Source: UBA11090 sp035560555 (GTDB taxonomy: Bacteria; Spirochaetota; Spirochaetia; Treponematales; Rectinemataceae). From it: a stretch of 20,116 nucleotides of DNA. Numbering within the stretch: the stretch's first letter is position 1; each line of letters begins with the position of its first letter. The stretch covers positions 1 through 20,116 of the forward strand of contig DATMZF010000052.1 of the NCBI GenBank assembly GCA_035560555.1, read 5' to 3'. A model generated the notes under the pieces. It searched no databases and had not been told where the DNA came from. It saw nothing but the letters and a program-made list of their open reading frames with translations. Shown piece after piece: positions 1 to 7,654 of the stretch. Both the position numbers and the translations under genes were made by a program.

Positions 1-35
1 GCTATTCGCAATATATAAAGAGCGAGAATAGTTAT

Positions 36-938
36 TTGAGTATAAAAACTGTGGGCTTCTATAAAAAGCTTATCCTCATTATAGCTGGCCTGATCATATT
101 GATTCCCACGATAACATGTTTCATATTGGGCGCGCAGAACGTCAGGATGAGGAAGAAGATCGAGGCAACGGCATTCCCTCCCGATGATATCGTGACGGTT
201 GGGGCGACTCAACTGGAACCAGCGGGCGTCGCGCGCGATAAGCCCGTACTCAGCTATCAAGTGCTCTATCCCGATTTAAACGCCAACTTCTATGGATTCA
301 AGGAAGATTTGGCCGGCAATAAAACGGTATTTCTCACCTTCGACGACGGCCCTTCCACGGGGACCGATGAAGTTCTCGGCATACTCAAAAAGCAAGGCGT
401 CAAGGCCACGTTTTTCGTGAACGGAAAATCGAATCGCGTGCTGACCGATAAACTGAAGCATATAGCCAACGAAGGGCACGCGATAGGGATGCACAGTTAC
501 TCCCACAGGTACAATGTCATCTATGAAAGCATGGAAAGTTTTCTTGATGATTTTTATCGCAACTTTCTCTATATCAAGTCCGAAACCGGCAAAGCTCCTG
601 AGATTCTCAGGTTCCCGGGCGGAAGCATCAATATTTTCAATATAACCAACTATCAATCCATCGTGGCGGAAGTGTTGCGGCGGGGATTTATCTACTATGA
701 TTGGAATGTGAGCGCGGGCGACGCGATAACCGGAACCACGACCCAGAGCGTCATCGACAATGTGGTCAATGGCGTGCGTCTCTGTTGGGGACCGGCGATC
801 GTGCTCATGCACGATAACGGAAAACCGGCATTGCTCAACGCGTTGAACACCATCATAGAGACATTGGCGAAGGATGGCTATGAGTTCAGGATCCTCGATA
901 ACTCGATCAAGCCTCCGATGTTTATTTATCCAGACTGA
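36..938 (+). CDS. Membrane-anchored polysaccharide deacetylase (NodB domain)
   Basis: Predicted metal-dependent carbohydrate esterase 4 that removes N-acetyl groups from an envelope polysaccharide such as peptidoglycan. The 300-residue product has a short basic N-terminus and one hydrophobic segment (about 11-33) with no clear cleavage site, so it is probably anchored with the domain outside. The NodB motifs are in order: TFDDGPS at 101-107 (catalytic base D103, metal ligand D104), HSYSH at 153-157 (metal ligands H153 and H157), RFPGGS at 192-197, YDW at 221-223 and the LMHD motif at 257-260. All expected catalytic residues are present. The start is TTG with only a weak upstream AGCGAG; GTG at 51 is an alternative. 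A bactofilin follows 30 bp later on the same strand, suggesting a joint cell-wall role. Family assignment is secure; the substrate is inferred. Confidence 0.9.
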   Translation: MSIKTVGFYKKLILIIAGLIILIPTITCFILGAQNVRMRKKIEATAFPPDDIVTVGATQLEPAGVARDKPVLSYQVLYPDLNANFYGFKEDLAGNKTVFLTFDDGPSTGTDEVLGILKKQGVKATFFVNGKSNRVLTDKLKHIANEGHAIGMHSYSHRYNVIYESMESFLDDFYRNFLYIKSETGKAPEILRFPGGSINIFNITNYQSIVAEVLRRGFIYYDWNVSAGDAITGTTTQSVIDNVVNGVRLCWGPAIVLMHDNGKPALLNALNTIIETLAKDGYEFRILDNSIKPPMFIYPD

Positions 939-968
939 TCGGCGGATCCTTACGCAGGGAGAGAAGAG

Positions 969-1607
969 ATGAAGAAGCAAGGCAATTTTTTCAAGGCTGT
1001 CGAAGAGCTGTTGAACGGAAAAATTATGGACTCCGAGAAGGAAGCGGCCGAACTCGATGAAGCGAGCGATCCCGAAAACGATCTTCAGCCTGAACCGGCC
1101 ACGTCTCCTGATGAGGATGCGAGTGAAAAAATCCAACCTAGCCTCGCGGCGAACCCTAAAACTGTTTCCGTACGCCGAGTCGGAAGCAGAGACGTGGAAG
1201 CCGTCATCACCGAGGATATGGTGGTTAAAGGGAACATCAGCTCTACGGCCAATATTTCGATTTCAGGGACGATTCTTGGCGATGTCAGCAGCGAGGGCGA
1301 CGTCGTCGTGAAGGGCAAGGTGGAAGGAAACGTGACTGTCCGTTCCCTGTCGGTCGAAGGCGGGAAGATCTCGGGTGACATCACCTCATCCGGGGTGGTG
1401 ACCATAGCTGAAAACTCATCCGTCGAAGGCAACATCAAGGCCGAGCGAATCGAGGTTAACGGCCGGATTACGGGGAATCTCGATTCGGCGTCCAAGGTGG
1501 TCCTCAATCCTCATTCGATGATCGAAGGCAACGTCACGGCTCTGGAACTCTCCATGATCGAGGGCGCGGAGCTCAAGGGCACCATGAACGTGCATAAAGA
1601 AGCGTAG
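969..1607 (+). CDS. Bactofilin family cytoskeletal protein
   Basis: Polymer-forming cytoskeletal protein of the bactofilin (DUF583) family. Bactofilins assemble into nucleotide-free filaments that scaffold cell-wall enzymes at the inner membrane. The 212-residue product has a short basic/hydrophobic N-terminal stretch (1-20), an acidic low-complexity linker (about 22-56), and a core from about 80 to 208. The core is built of short repeats alternating beta-branched and Gly residues (VVKGNI, SISGTILGDV, VVVKGKVEGNV, VEGNIKAERIEVNGRITGNL), as expected of a right-handed beta-helix. The ATG has a good GGGAGAAGAG just upstream. It lies 30 bp after the deacetylase, probably in one transcript, and ends just before a strong hairpin. 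Bactofilins are known to sit beside peptidoglycan enzymes, which supports coupling with the upstream gene. Family assignment is confident; the actual cellular role is inferred. Confidence 0.9.
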   Translation: MKKQGNFFKAVEELLNGKIMDSEKEAAELDEASDPENDLQPEPATSPDEDASEKIQPSLAANPKTVSVRRVGSRDVEAVITEDMVVKGNISSTANISISGTILGDVSSEGDVVVKGKVEGNVTVRSLSVEGGKISGDITSSGVVTIAENSSVEGNIKAERIEVNGRITGNLDSASKVVLNPHSMIEGNVTALELSMIEGAELKGTMNVHKEA

Positions 1608-1618
1608 AGCAATTAAAA

Positions 1619-1655
1619 AAGGCCGCCCCTGGATTTGTAATTCGGGGGCGGCCTT
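1619..1655 (+). terminator. Hairpin terminator after the bactofilin gene
   Basis: Perfect 11-bp inverted repeat: AAGGCCGCCCC (1619-1629) and GGGGCGGCCTT (1645-1655), with a 15-nt loop. It starts 11 nt after the bactofilin stop. On the + strand the tail (TTGTCTCCCTCC) is only modestly U-rich. The six A residues at 1615-1620 would give a U-run on the - strand, so the hairpin may work in both directions. It separates the envelope genes from the hydroxylase operon. Confidence 0.65.
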
Positions 1656-1730
1656 GTCTCCCTCCTCGAAAGCCCGCCACTCGCCATCCGCTTTATAGCC
1701 TTTGTCCTTCGCTATCGGGATAGATATTTC

Positions 1731-1759
1731 TTGCGGCGACAAGGCTCGCATAGTACAAT
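1731..1759 (+). promoter_or_regulatory. Likely sigma-70 promoter of the molybdenum hydroxylase operon
   Basis: TTGCGG (1731-1736), a 17-nt spacer and TACAAT (1754-1759). The -10 matches consensus at five of six positions; the -35 matches only the TTG half. Transcription would begin near 1766, giving a leader of about 70 nt to the ATG at 1838. Nothing else is recognisable in the 1656-1837 gap. The call rests on motif and position only. Confidence 0.4.
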
Positions 1760-1837
1760 TTCGGCACATTCCCCAGAGGATGAAGGTGAGATCATTTTCT
1801 CGATCCTCGTCCTTGGCCAGATCGATAAGGAGCCCCT

Positions 1838-2629
1838 ATGGAAATAGGCCGCTATGAACGCCCGAAGACCATGGACGAAGCGTATTCACTCATCGTCGGA
1901 CAACGCGGCTTGCCCATCGCGGGCGGAGCCTGGACGCATTTAGCCGTTAAGAAGGCCGCTCTGGTCGTCGATCTGTCCGATCTGGATCTGCGCTATATCC
2001 GAGATAGCGGAGACGCGATCGAGATCGGGGCGATGGCGACCGCGAGGGACCTGGAAATTTCCCCGCTTCTCACGGCCAATTTTGGAAACCTCTTTAGGGA
2101 AGCGACTTCCCATCTTGTAGGCGTACAGCTCCGAAACGTCATCACGGCGGGTGGCACCGTGGCGGGTAAATTCGGATTTTCCGACCTCGTCACCGCGCTG
2201 ACGGCCCTGAATGCTTCCCTCTGCTTTTACGGCGCTGGATGCGCCGATATGGCAGGCTTTCTGACCGCGCCAAGGGACAAACCCTTTCTCCTGGAAAAGA
2301 TCGTCGTGAAAAAGGGCGCGGCCGCGGCTTTCCAGAGTTTGCGCGCCACGGCGAACGATTTCGCGATCCTGAATGCCTGCGCCGCCTTCGTTGAGGGCGC
2401 CGCATGGAGAGTCGCCGTGGGGGCGCGGCCCGCGGTCTCGCGGCTCAGCCCCGCGGCGGCTGAAATCCTCGGACGGGAAGGGGCACCCGGCGTTGAGACC
2501 GCGGGCCGCGCCGGCGCGGCCGCGGCGGCGGAGCTCTCTTTCGGGGAGGATACTCGGGGCAGCGCCGAATATCGCCGCGACCTCTGCGCGGTTCTCGTGA
2601 AGCGGGCAGTCATGGAGGCCTCCAGATGA
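1838..2629 (+). CDS. Molybdenum hydroxylase FAD-binding subunit (CoxM/XdhB type)
   Basis: FAD subunit of a three-subunit molybdenum hydroxylase of the xanthine dehydrogenase / CO dehydrogenase family; it passes electrons from the Fe-S subunit to an external acceptor. The 263 residues fit the separate FAD subunit. The FAD domain shows PIAGGAWTHL (26-35), equivalent to the usual AGGTDL loop, and LRNVITAGGTVAG (98-110), equivalent to the IRN-x-AT-x-GGN motif; here Thr replaces the usual Asn after GG. The C-terminal domain (about 166-260) carries the family's EYRRDL segment near 244-249. The ATG has AAGGAG 5 nt upstream. The stop overlaps the next ATG by 4 bp, indicating translational coupling. 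Codons for about 185-233 are strikingly GC-rich and encode an Ala-rich stretch unlike the rest of the gene. The substrate cannot be deduced from this subunit. Confidence 0.88.
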   Translation: MEIGRYERPKTMDEAYSLIVGQRGLPIAGGAWTHLAVKKAALVVDLSDLDLRYIRDSGDAIEIGAMATARDLEISPLLTANFGNLFREATSHLVGVQLRNVITAGGTVAGKFGFSDLVTALTALNASLCFYGAGCADMAGFLTAPRDKPFLLEKIVVKKGAAAAFQSLRATANDFAILNACAAFVEGAAWRVAVGARPAVSRLSPAAAEILGREGAPGVETAGRAGAAAAAELSFGEDTRGSAEYRRDLCAVLVKRAVMEASR

Positions 2630-3108
2630 TCATCGATCTGACGGTGAATGGGAAACCCATAGGCGTGGAATGCGATCCGGGCGACGCTCTTGTCGATGTG
2701 CTGCGTTCGGCAGGCTACACCGAAGTCAAAAAAGGCTGCGGCACGGGCAACTGCGGCCTCTGTACCGTTCTTCTCGACGGCCTTCCCGTGCCATCCTGTT
2801 CCGTTTTCGTGGGGCGGGCGGCCGGCCGCGCGATAACGACGATTCGCGGCGTGGAAAAGGAAGCGGCCGAACTCGCCGGGTTCATTGTCGCGGAAGGCGC
2901 CGAACAGTGCGGGTTCTGTTCCCCGGGCTTTGCCCTCATGGTTCTAGCGATGAAAAGTGAATTATGCTCGCAAGGCGCCTCCGGCGTCCTGAACGCGCCG
3001 AGCGAATCCGAGATCCGGCACTATTTGGCGGGCAACCTTTGCCGCTGTTCGGGTTACGAGGGACATCTTCGAGCGATAAAGAAATACCTGGAGGCTTGCC
3101 GTGGATAG
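2626..3108 (+). CDS. Molybdenum hydroxylase [2Fe-2S] subunit (CoxS/XdhC type)
   Basis: Small iron-sulfur subunit carrying two [2Fe-2S] clusters that wire the molybdenum centre to FAD. The 160-residue product has the standard two-domain arrangement. The N-terminal plant-ferredoxin fold has C38, C43, C46 and C58 (GCGTGNCGLC, then SC). The C-terminal helical domain has C95 and C98 (QCGFCSPG) plus C139 and C141 (NLCRCSGY). All eight ligands are present, so it should be functional. Its ATG overlaps the stop of the FAD gene (ATGA), and its own end overlaps the GTG of the next gene by 8 bp, so the three genes are one operon. Residues around 113-127 form a small insertion before the last cluster motif. 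Length and motifs are typical of the family. Confidence 0.93.
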   Translation: MIIDLTVNGKPIGVECDPGDALVDVLRSAGYTEVKKGCGTGNCGLCTVLLDGLPVPSCSVFVGRAAGRAITTIRGVEKEAAELAGFIVAEGAEQCGFCSPGFALMVLAMKSELCSQGASGVLNAPSESEIRHYLAGNLCRCSGYEGHLRAIKKYLEACRG

Positions 3109-5452
3109 ACAGTTCGCTTCGGTAGGCCAGAGCCTCCCAAAAATAGACGGCCTCGGTCTCGTCGCCGGCAGGCCGGCATATACTGACGACCTCGCTCCCC
3201 GCGACGCGCTCATCGTCAAAATGCTGCGAAGTCCCCACGCTTTCGCCAGGATCATATCGATCGACGCGTCTAAAGCCCTGGCTCTGCCCGGCGTCGCCTG
3301 TGTTCTTTCCTGGAAGGATGTGAACCGTGTACCGTATACGCGCGCCGGCCAGGGGCATCCTGAACCGAGCCCGCAGGACAAATTCATTCTGGATGAATTT
3401 GTGCGCTATGTGGGGGACGAAGTGGCTATCGTCGCCGCGGAAGACGAGGCGATCGCCCAGAAGGCGCTTTCGCTCATCGACGTGAAGTACGAAATCCTCG
3501 AGCCGGTGCTCGATTTCGAGACCGCAGCCGACAACGGCGCCATTCTCCATCCCGAGCCCGAAATACACGAGTTGTTCCCCATTGGCTTCAGGCCCAAGCG
3601 GAATATCGCCGCCGCGTACGATATGAAAATCGGCGACGTGGAGAAGGAACTCGCGAAGAGCGATATCGTCTTGCAGAAGGCTTTCTATACGCAGTCCCAA
3701 TCTCATGTCGCCATGGAACCCCACGCCGCTTTCTGCTATCTCGATGTCCAGGGCAGGCTCAATGTTTGCACGACCACTCAGAACCCCTTCCACACGCGCC
3801 GCATCCTCGGTCAGGCGCTTTCGATGCCGTTGTCGCGGATCAGAGTGCTCAAGCCGAGGATCGGCGGCGCTTTCGGTGGCAAGCAGCATATCCACGTCGA
3901 ACCCTTCGTCGCCCTCGTGACGCTCAAGACGGGCAGGCCTGCCCGGATTAGCTTGAGCCGCAAGGAAGTCTTCGAAGCGACGTTCTGCAGGCATCAGATG
4001 AGAATCAGCATGCGCGTCGGCGCCGACAAAGATGGATCGCTCAACGTTATCGACATGAACGTCCTCTCCAACACGGGGGCCTATGGGGAGCACGCGCTGA
4101 CCGTATTCATGGTCGGTGGCTCGAAGACCCTGCCGCTTTACAACAAAGCGAAGGCCGTTCATTACGGCGGCAAAGTAGTCTATACGAACAAACTTTCGGC
4201 TGGAGCATTCCGAGGGTACGGCGCCATCCAGGGCAATTTCGCCCTCGAGTCCATGATGGACGAGCTCGCTCACGCCTTGGCCATGGACCCCATCGCGCTG
4301 CGCGAGAGGAACATGATCCGCGAGGGCGAAACGAGCGAAGTGTTCCGTATAATGGGCGAGGGCGGCGAAGGCATCGAGATGACCGTGGAATCCTGCAAGC
4401 TGGAGTACTGCGTCGCCCGCGGCAGGGAACTCATGGGATGGGATCCGGACAAGCTCGCGTATGAGGTAAGGCCGGGCAGAATCAGGGCCAAAGGCATGGC
4501 GATAGCCATGCAGGGCTCTGGCATTCCCCTCGTCGACATGGGGTCAGCTACCCTCGAGCTCCAGGACGGCGGATGCTTCAAGCTTCGGATAGGAGCCACC
4601 GATCTCGGCACCGGCAGCGATACGATACTTGCCCAGATAGCCGCTGAAGAGCTGGGGATCCCTCTGTCCGACATCGTCGTCTATGCTTCCGACACCGACC
4701 ACACTCCCTTCGATGTCGGCGCTTACGCTTCAAGTACCACCTATGTGTCGGGCAACGCTGTTCTTTCAGCAGCCGCGAAAATGAAAAAGGTATTGATTGA
4801 AGCCGTCGCCGAACGCTATCAGCAGAGACTTGACGATGTGCGCTTCGATGGCGCGCTGTTCCGCAGAAGTGACGGGACCATTCTCGTCAGCCTCAAGGAA
4901 TTCAGCTTCGACACGCTCTACCACAATGGCGAACTGATGAAAACTTTGACCGCTACGGCGTCCTACACCGGACAGAAATCCCCACCTCCCTATATGGCGG
5001 GCTTCGCTGAAATCGAAGTCGATACCGAAACGGGAAAAATCGAAATGGTACGTTATGTCGCCGTGGTGGACTGCGGCACGACGATAAATCCGAACCTTGC
5101 CCGGATTCAGATGGAAGGCGGACTGCTTCAGGGAATCGGCATGGCATTGTTCGAGAACGTGAAGTACAACGACAAGGGACGTCTCCTGACGAATAGTCTC
5201 ATGACCTACACGGTGCCGTCGCGCGAGGACGTCGGGAAGATCGTCGTGGAATTCGCCGAGAGCTATGAACCTTCCGGCCCCTTCGGCGCCAAATCGGTGG
5301 CGGAAATAGGCATCGATACGCCGCCCGCGGCGATCGCTAACGCGATCCGCAACGCCACGGGCCTGAGGCTGACCGAGACACCCTTCACGCCCGAGCGCGT
5401 CCTGATGGCTTTAAAAGCCGCGGCAAAGCCGCGTATCCCGCCGCGATCATAG
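3101..5452 (+). CDS. Molybdenum hydroxylase catalytic (molybdopterin) subunit
   Basis: Large subunit binding the molybdopterin cofactor; it hydroxylates a carbon, usually next to N in a heterocycle or in an aldehyde, using water. At 783 residues it has the normal length. Visible motifs: the Ald_Xan_dh hammerhead domain at about 15-130, IGGAFGGKQ (254-262), GAFRGYGA (368-375), LGTGSDT (502-508) and GAKSVAEIG (729-737), where E735 matches the catalytic Glu. Q262 follows GGAFGGK, where bovine xanthine oxidase has a substrate-binding Glu. The motif AFRGYG points to the xanthine/nicotinate branch rather than the CO dehydrogenase branch, which has a Cys-containing active-site loop. The start is GTG with GGAGG 6 nt upstream. 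No cofactor-insertion protein (XdhC/MocA type) is in the window. The substrate is unresolved: a purine or other N-heterocycle is my best inference. Confidence 0.9.
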   Translation: MDRQFASVGQSLPKIDGLGLVAGRPAYTDDLAPRDALIVKMLRSPHAFARIISIDASKALALPGVACVLSWKDVNRVPYTRAGQGHPEPSPQDKFILDEFVRYVGDEVAIVAAEDEAIAQKALSLIDVKYEILEPVLDFETAADNGAILHPEPEIHELFPIGFRPKRNIAAAYDMKIGDVEKELAKSDIVLQKAFYTQSQSHVAMEPHAAFCYLDVQGRLNVCTTTQNPFHTRRILGQALSMPLSRIRVLKPRIGGAFGGKQHIHVEPFVALVTLKTGRPARISLSRKEVFEATFCRHQMRISMRVGADKDGSLNVIDMNVLSNTGAYGEHALTVFMVGGSKTLPLYNKAKAVHYGGKVVYTNKLSAGAFRGYGAIQGNFALESMMDELAHALAMDPIALRERNMIREGETSEVFRIMGEGGEGIEMTVESCKLEYCVARGRELMGWDPDKLAYEVRPGRIRAKGMAIAMQGSGIPLVDMGSATLELQDGGCFKLRIGATDLGTGSDTILAQIAAEELGIPLSDIVVYASDTDHTPFDVGAYASSTTYVSGNAVLSAAAKMKKVLIEAVAERYQQRLDDVRFDGALFRRSDGTILVSLKEFSFDTLYHNGELMKTLTATASYTGQKSPPPYMAGFAEIEVDTETGKIEMVRYVAVVDCGTTINPNLARIQMEGGLLQGIGMALFENVKYNDKGRLLTNSLMTYTVPSREDVGKIVVEFAESYEPSGPFGAKSVAEIGIDTPPAAIANAIRNATGLRLTETPFTPERVLMALKAAAKPRIPPRS

Positions 5453-5601
5453 GTTCGGGATTCCCGCGCAGGGTCAACTAGAGATAGGCATGAGGTAGCT
5501 GTGGATGATCCTCGGTGAAAGTCGCCTATGATGGGCTCACGGCTGCCTTTGTTATATATGGATTATTGCATAAACCATCGAAGAGAAAAGATTTCCCAGT
5601 G

Positions 5602-5630
5602 TTGACAGCGCGCGAAAGCGGGTTGAGAAT
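5602..5630 (+). promoter_or_regulatory. Likely sigma-70 promoter of the GntR regulator gene
   Basis: A perfect TTGACA (5602-5607), a 17-nt spacer and GAGAAT (5625-5630, four of six matches). It lies inside the longest open frame of the GntR gene but upstream of the starts that fit the family, which supports a downstream start at 5695 or 5713. The rest of the 5453-5694 gap shows no clear terminator, only a short coding-end hairpin (5419-5433) and an AT-rich patch at about 5548-5574. Confidence 0.45.
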
Positions 5631-5694
5631 GCACGATGCCGCATCGGCGACGTTTCGACCGGACTGTTACGATATGCCATGGAGAGAGGACGAA

Positions 5695-6387
5695 TTGGGC
5701 GCGACAAAAACCATGCAGGAAAAATCCGGAAGCAAGGCGAGCAAGAAGCTTCAGGTCTATGATGTTTTGCGAATGAGGATCGTGCGGAACGAACTGAAAC
5801 CTCAACAGTACCTGAGCGAACAGGAGCTCAGCGACGACTTGGGGATCAGCAAGACTCCAATCAGGGAGGCCCTCCAGCAGCTCGAGCGCGACCGTCTCGT
5901 CGTCATTATCCCCAACAAGGGCTGTTTCGTGTCCACAATCAGCCTCGACTTCATCAGGGAGGTCTTCGAGATCCGGGAGATTTACGAGTGCGCGGCCGCG
6001 CGCATCGCGGCCAGTCTGAACGATAGGAGCCAGTTCGAGGCGGTTTTTCAAAACCACGAATCATTCCAGGGGGATGATGTCGAAAGCGCGAGAAGGGCTG
6101 TTTTGTCTGGCTATCAGATTCATGAAATTATCGTGAATTCCGCGAAAAACGGTCTTTTGACCGAGTATTACAGGCATATTCTGGACCACATCGTTCGAAT
6201 ACGCATGAATTTCATGACCAACTTCGATTCAAAACGTGTGCGGGAGACCCGCGAGGAGCATCGGGCGATTCTTCAGGCCATAATTGACGGCAATCCCGAT
6301 GAGGCCGAGAAAGCGATGAGGGAACACATGCGGCGTTCTCTCACCACCATAGACAGACTGGTCGAACGCGCGAGGGGAACTGAGTGA
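5695..6387 (+). CDS. GntR family transcriptional regulator (FCD domain)
   Basis: DNA-binding regulator of the FadR/FCD subgroup, which senses small carboxylates or similar metabolites. From the TTG at 5695 the product is 230 residues, the family's usual size. The winged helix (about 18-80) contains SEQELSDDLGISKTPIREAL at 41-60, the classic GntR recognition motif. The helical FCD domain follows with three His residues matching the metal site: H143, H189 (EEH) and H211 (REHM). The Asp normally four residues before the first His is replaced by Gly139. The open frame extends to GTG 5515, but those 60 extra residues do not resemble the family and would lie across a probable promoter. TTG 5695 has GGAGAGAGGA upstream; ATG 5713 is an alternative. 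Lying next to the hydroxylase operon on the same strand, it probably regulates that operon, which is inference. Confidence 0.85.
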   Translation: MGATKTMQEKSGSKASKKLQVYDVLRMRIVRNELKPQQYLSEQELSDDLGISKTPIREALQQLERDRLVVIIPNKGCFVSTISLDFIREVFEIREIYECAAARIAASLNDRSQFEAVFQNHESFQGDDVESARRAVLSGYQIHEIIVNSAKNGLLTEYYRHILDHIVRIRMNFMTNFDSKRVRETREEHRAILQAIIDGNPDEAEKAMREHMRRSLTTIDRLVERARGTE

Positions 6388-6435
6388 GTCATTTGTCCGA
6401 CGACCCGAGATTTCCATGCCTGTCTCAGTCGGGCC

Positions 6436-7251
6436 TCATCTCGAAGATATCCAATCCAGAACAATCTTGACCATCTCCGGCGCATGATCGTTGAAAGGGA
6501 ATACGTGTCCCGCGTTTCCGATACTATGCGCCTCGAAGGACGCCGCCAGAGGAACGGCGTGACGTAGATAATCCGCTACATGCAGGGGAATGGTCTGGTC
6601 CAATTCGCCAAGTACAAGAAGGGTATGCGATCTCAATCTCTTCAGGTTTCTTCGGCACAATCTTTTCAGCCGCAGCAGCTCCGCCGCGGGCGCCACCATC
6701 ACGTCGGCCCAATAATCAGGCTGTAAAGCCTTCCTCGCCGGACTCTGCATATCGAAAGCGGATAGCGGACGATTTTGGGGAAGGACGCGCATGAAGCGTG
6801 AGATCAAGGGGGTTAGGCCGATGTACTTTATGGAAAGCTCAAAGGCCGGCGCCAACAGGATCAGCTTCGGTACGTCGAAGCTGATCGCGATGGATGAAGC
6901 CAGCAATCCCCCCATGGAATGCCCCGCGACATGCACAACCTCGTATTCAGCGCGCAGCTCGAGATAGGTATCATATGCCCTGCGGGTCCAATCCTCCGCC
7001 CTCGTCTGCAAAAAGTCGCGCCTGCAGGTGCCATGTCCGGGATACCGCGGCGCGTAGACCGCGTACCCCGCGGATGCCAGACCCTGAGCCAAAGGTTCGA
7101 GTTCGCCGGGAATACCGCCGAAACCATGAAGCAGCAGCACCGCCTCGCGCGCTCCCTCTGGATCGATCCTGATCGGCAATGCCTCTTGCACGGGAGGTCT
7201 TATTTTTTTTGTCTCGGAATCAGTCCGAAGCAGTTCGTTTAGGCGTGACAT
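6436..7251 (-). CDS. Alpha/beta hydrolase (carboxylesterase / monoacylglycerol lipase type)
   Basis: Serine hydrolase of the alpha/beta fold, similar in layout to Est30-type carboxylesterases and monoacylglycerol lipases. The 271-residue product has the oxyanion-hole motif LHGFGG (41-46), the nucleophile elbow GHSMGG (110-115, S112), the acid D218 in LGELDQTIP and the catalytic H249 in GNAGHVFPF; the triad is complete. A cap region lies at about 136-200. There is no signal peptide, so it is probably cytoplasmic. No good ribosome site is seen before the ATG at 7251. It is convergent with the GntR gene (48-bp gap) and divergent from the small DUF3820-like gene, so it appears to be a single-gene unit. 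The substrate is not predictable; a short acyl ester is the usual kind. Confidence 0.87.
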   Translation of the reverse strand: MSRLNELLRTDSETKKIRPPVQEALPIRIDPEGAREAVLLLHGFGGIPGELEPLAQGLASAGYAVYAPRYPGHGTCRRDFLQTRAEDWTRRAYDTYLELRAEYEVVHVAGHSMGGLLASSIAISFDVPKLILLAPAFELSIKYIGLTPLISRFMRVLPQNRPLSAFDMQSPARKALQPDYWADVMVAPAAELLRLKRLCRRNLKRLRSHTLLVLGELDQTIPLHVADYLRHAVPLAASFEAHSIGNAGHVFPFNDHAPEMVKIVLDWISSR

Positions 7252-7392
7252 GAACCCATGCTAGCGCAGGATGGACTTCAGGGCAAGCAAGGACCAGGCG
7301 GCTCATCGCCTAGAAATTGCTCAACAAAATTGATGGCGGTTGATAGGTATTGGTTTGCATTTTTCAGCGGAAAGTGCTTCAATACCCTACCG

Positions 7393-7626
7393 ATGACCGA
7401 TGTTCCTTTCGACGATCCCGGCTTCCTCCCGCGACTGGCCAACGCGCGCATGCCCTTCGGAAAGTACGCGGGCCGCCTCCTCATCGATTTGCCCGAGGCC
7501 TATGTGGTTTGGTTTGCCCGATCCGGCTATCCGAAAGGCGAGATAGGGGAACAGCTCGCCTCGCTCTACGCGATCAAGGAGAATGGGCTGGAGGGGCTTC
7601 TTCGACCATTGGTGCGGAAAATGTAG
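7393..7626 (+). CDS. Small DUF3820 family protein
   Basis: Small protein of about 77 residues whose core (ARMPFGKYAGRLL, then LPEAYVVWF, then GEIGEQLASLYAIKENGL) matches my recollection of the DUF3820 family, annotated as putative quorum-sensing-regulated virulence factor-like proteins. The family's biochemical function is unknown to me. The PFGKY-x-G motif followed by D-x-P-x-x-Y is its hallmark. The open frame runs back to 7258, but residues before the ATG at 7393 do not look conserved, and starting there gives the usual family length. No strong ribosome site precedes 7393; ATG 7333 is an alternative. It is probably monocistronic: the upstream gene is divergent and the LysR gene downstream is convergent (28-bp gap). 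The family call comes from memory. Confidence 0.7.
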   Translation: MTDVPFDDPGFLPRLANARMPFGKYAGRLLIDLPEAYVVWFARSGYPKGEIGEQLASLYAIKENGLEGLLRPLVRKM

Positions 7627-7654
7627 GGCAGAACGGATTTCATGGTATGCCTGG

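Noticed and set aside
276..1136. 286-codon open frame on the - strand
   Set aside because: It is antisense to the deacetylase and spans into the bactofilin gene; composition is that of a shadow frame.
2936..4273. 445-codon open frame on the - strand
   Set aside because: It is antisense to the Fe-S and molybdopterin subunit genes and arises from codon bias; no family motif or ribosome site supports it.
5419..5433. CGCGGC-AAA-GCCGCG hairpin at the end of the molybdopterin subunit gene
   Set aside because: It lies within the coding sequence, is only 6 bp and has no U-run, so I do not call it a terminator.
3101..5452. Carbon monoxide dehydrogenase catalytic subunit
   Set aside because: The subunit order resembles cox genes, but the active-site loop reads AFRGYG without the Cys-containing CoxL motif.
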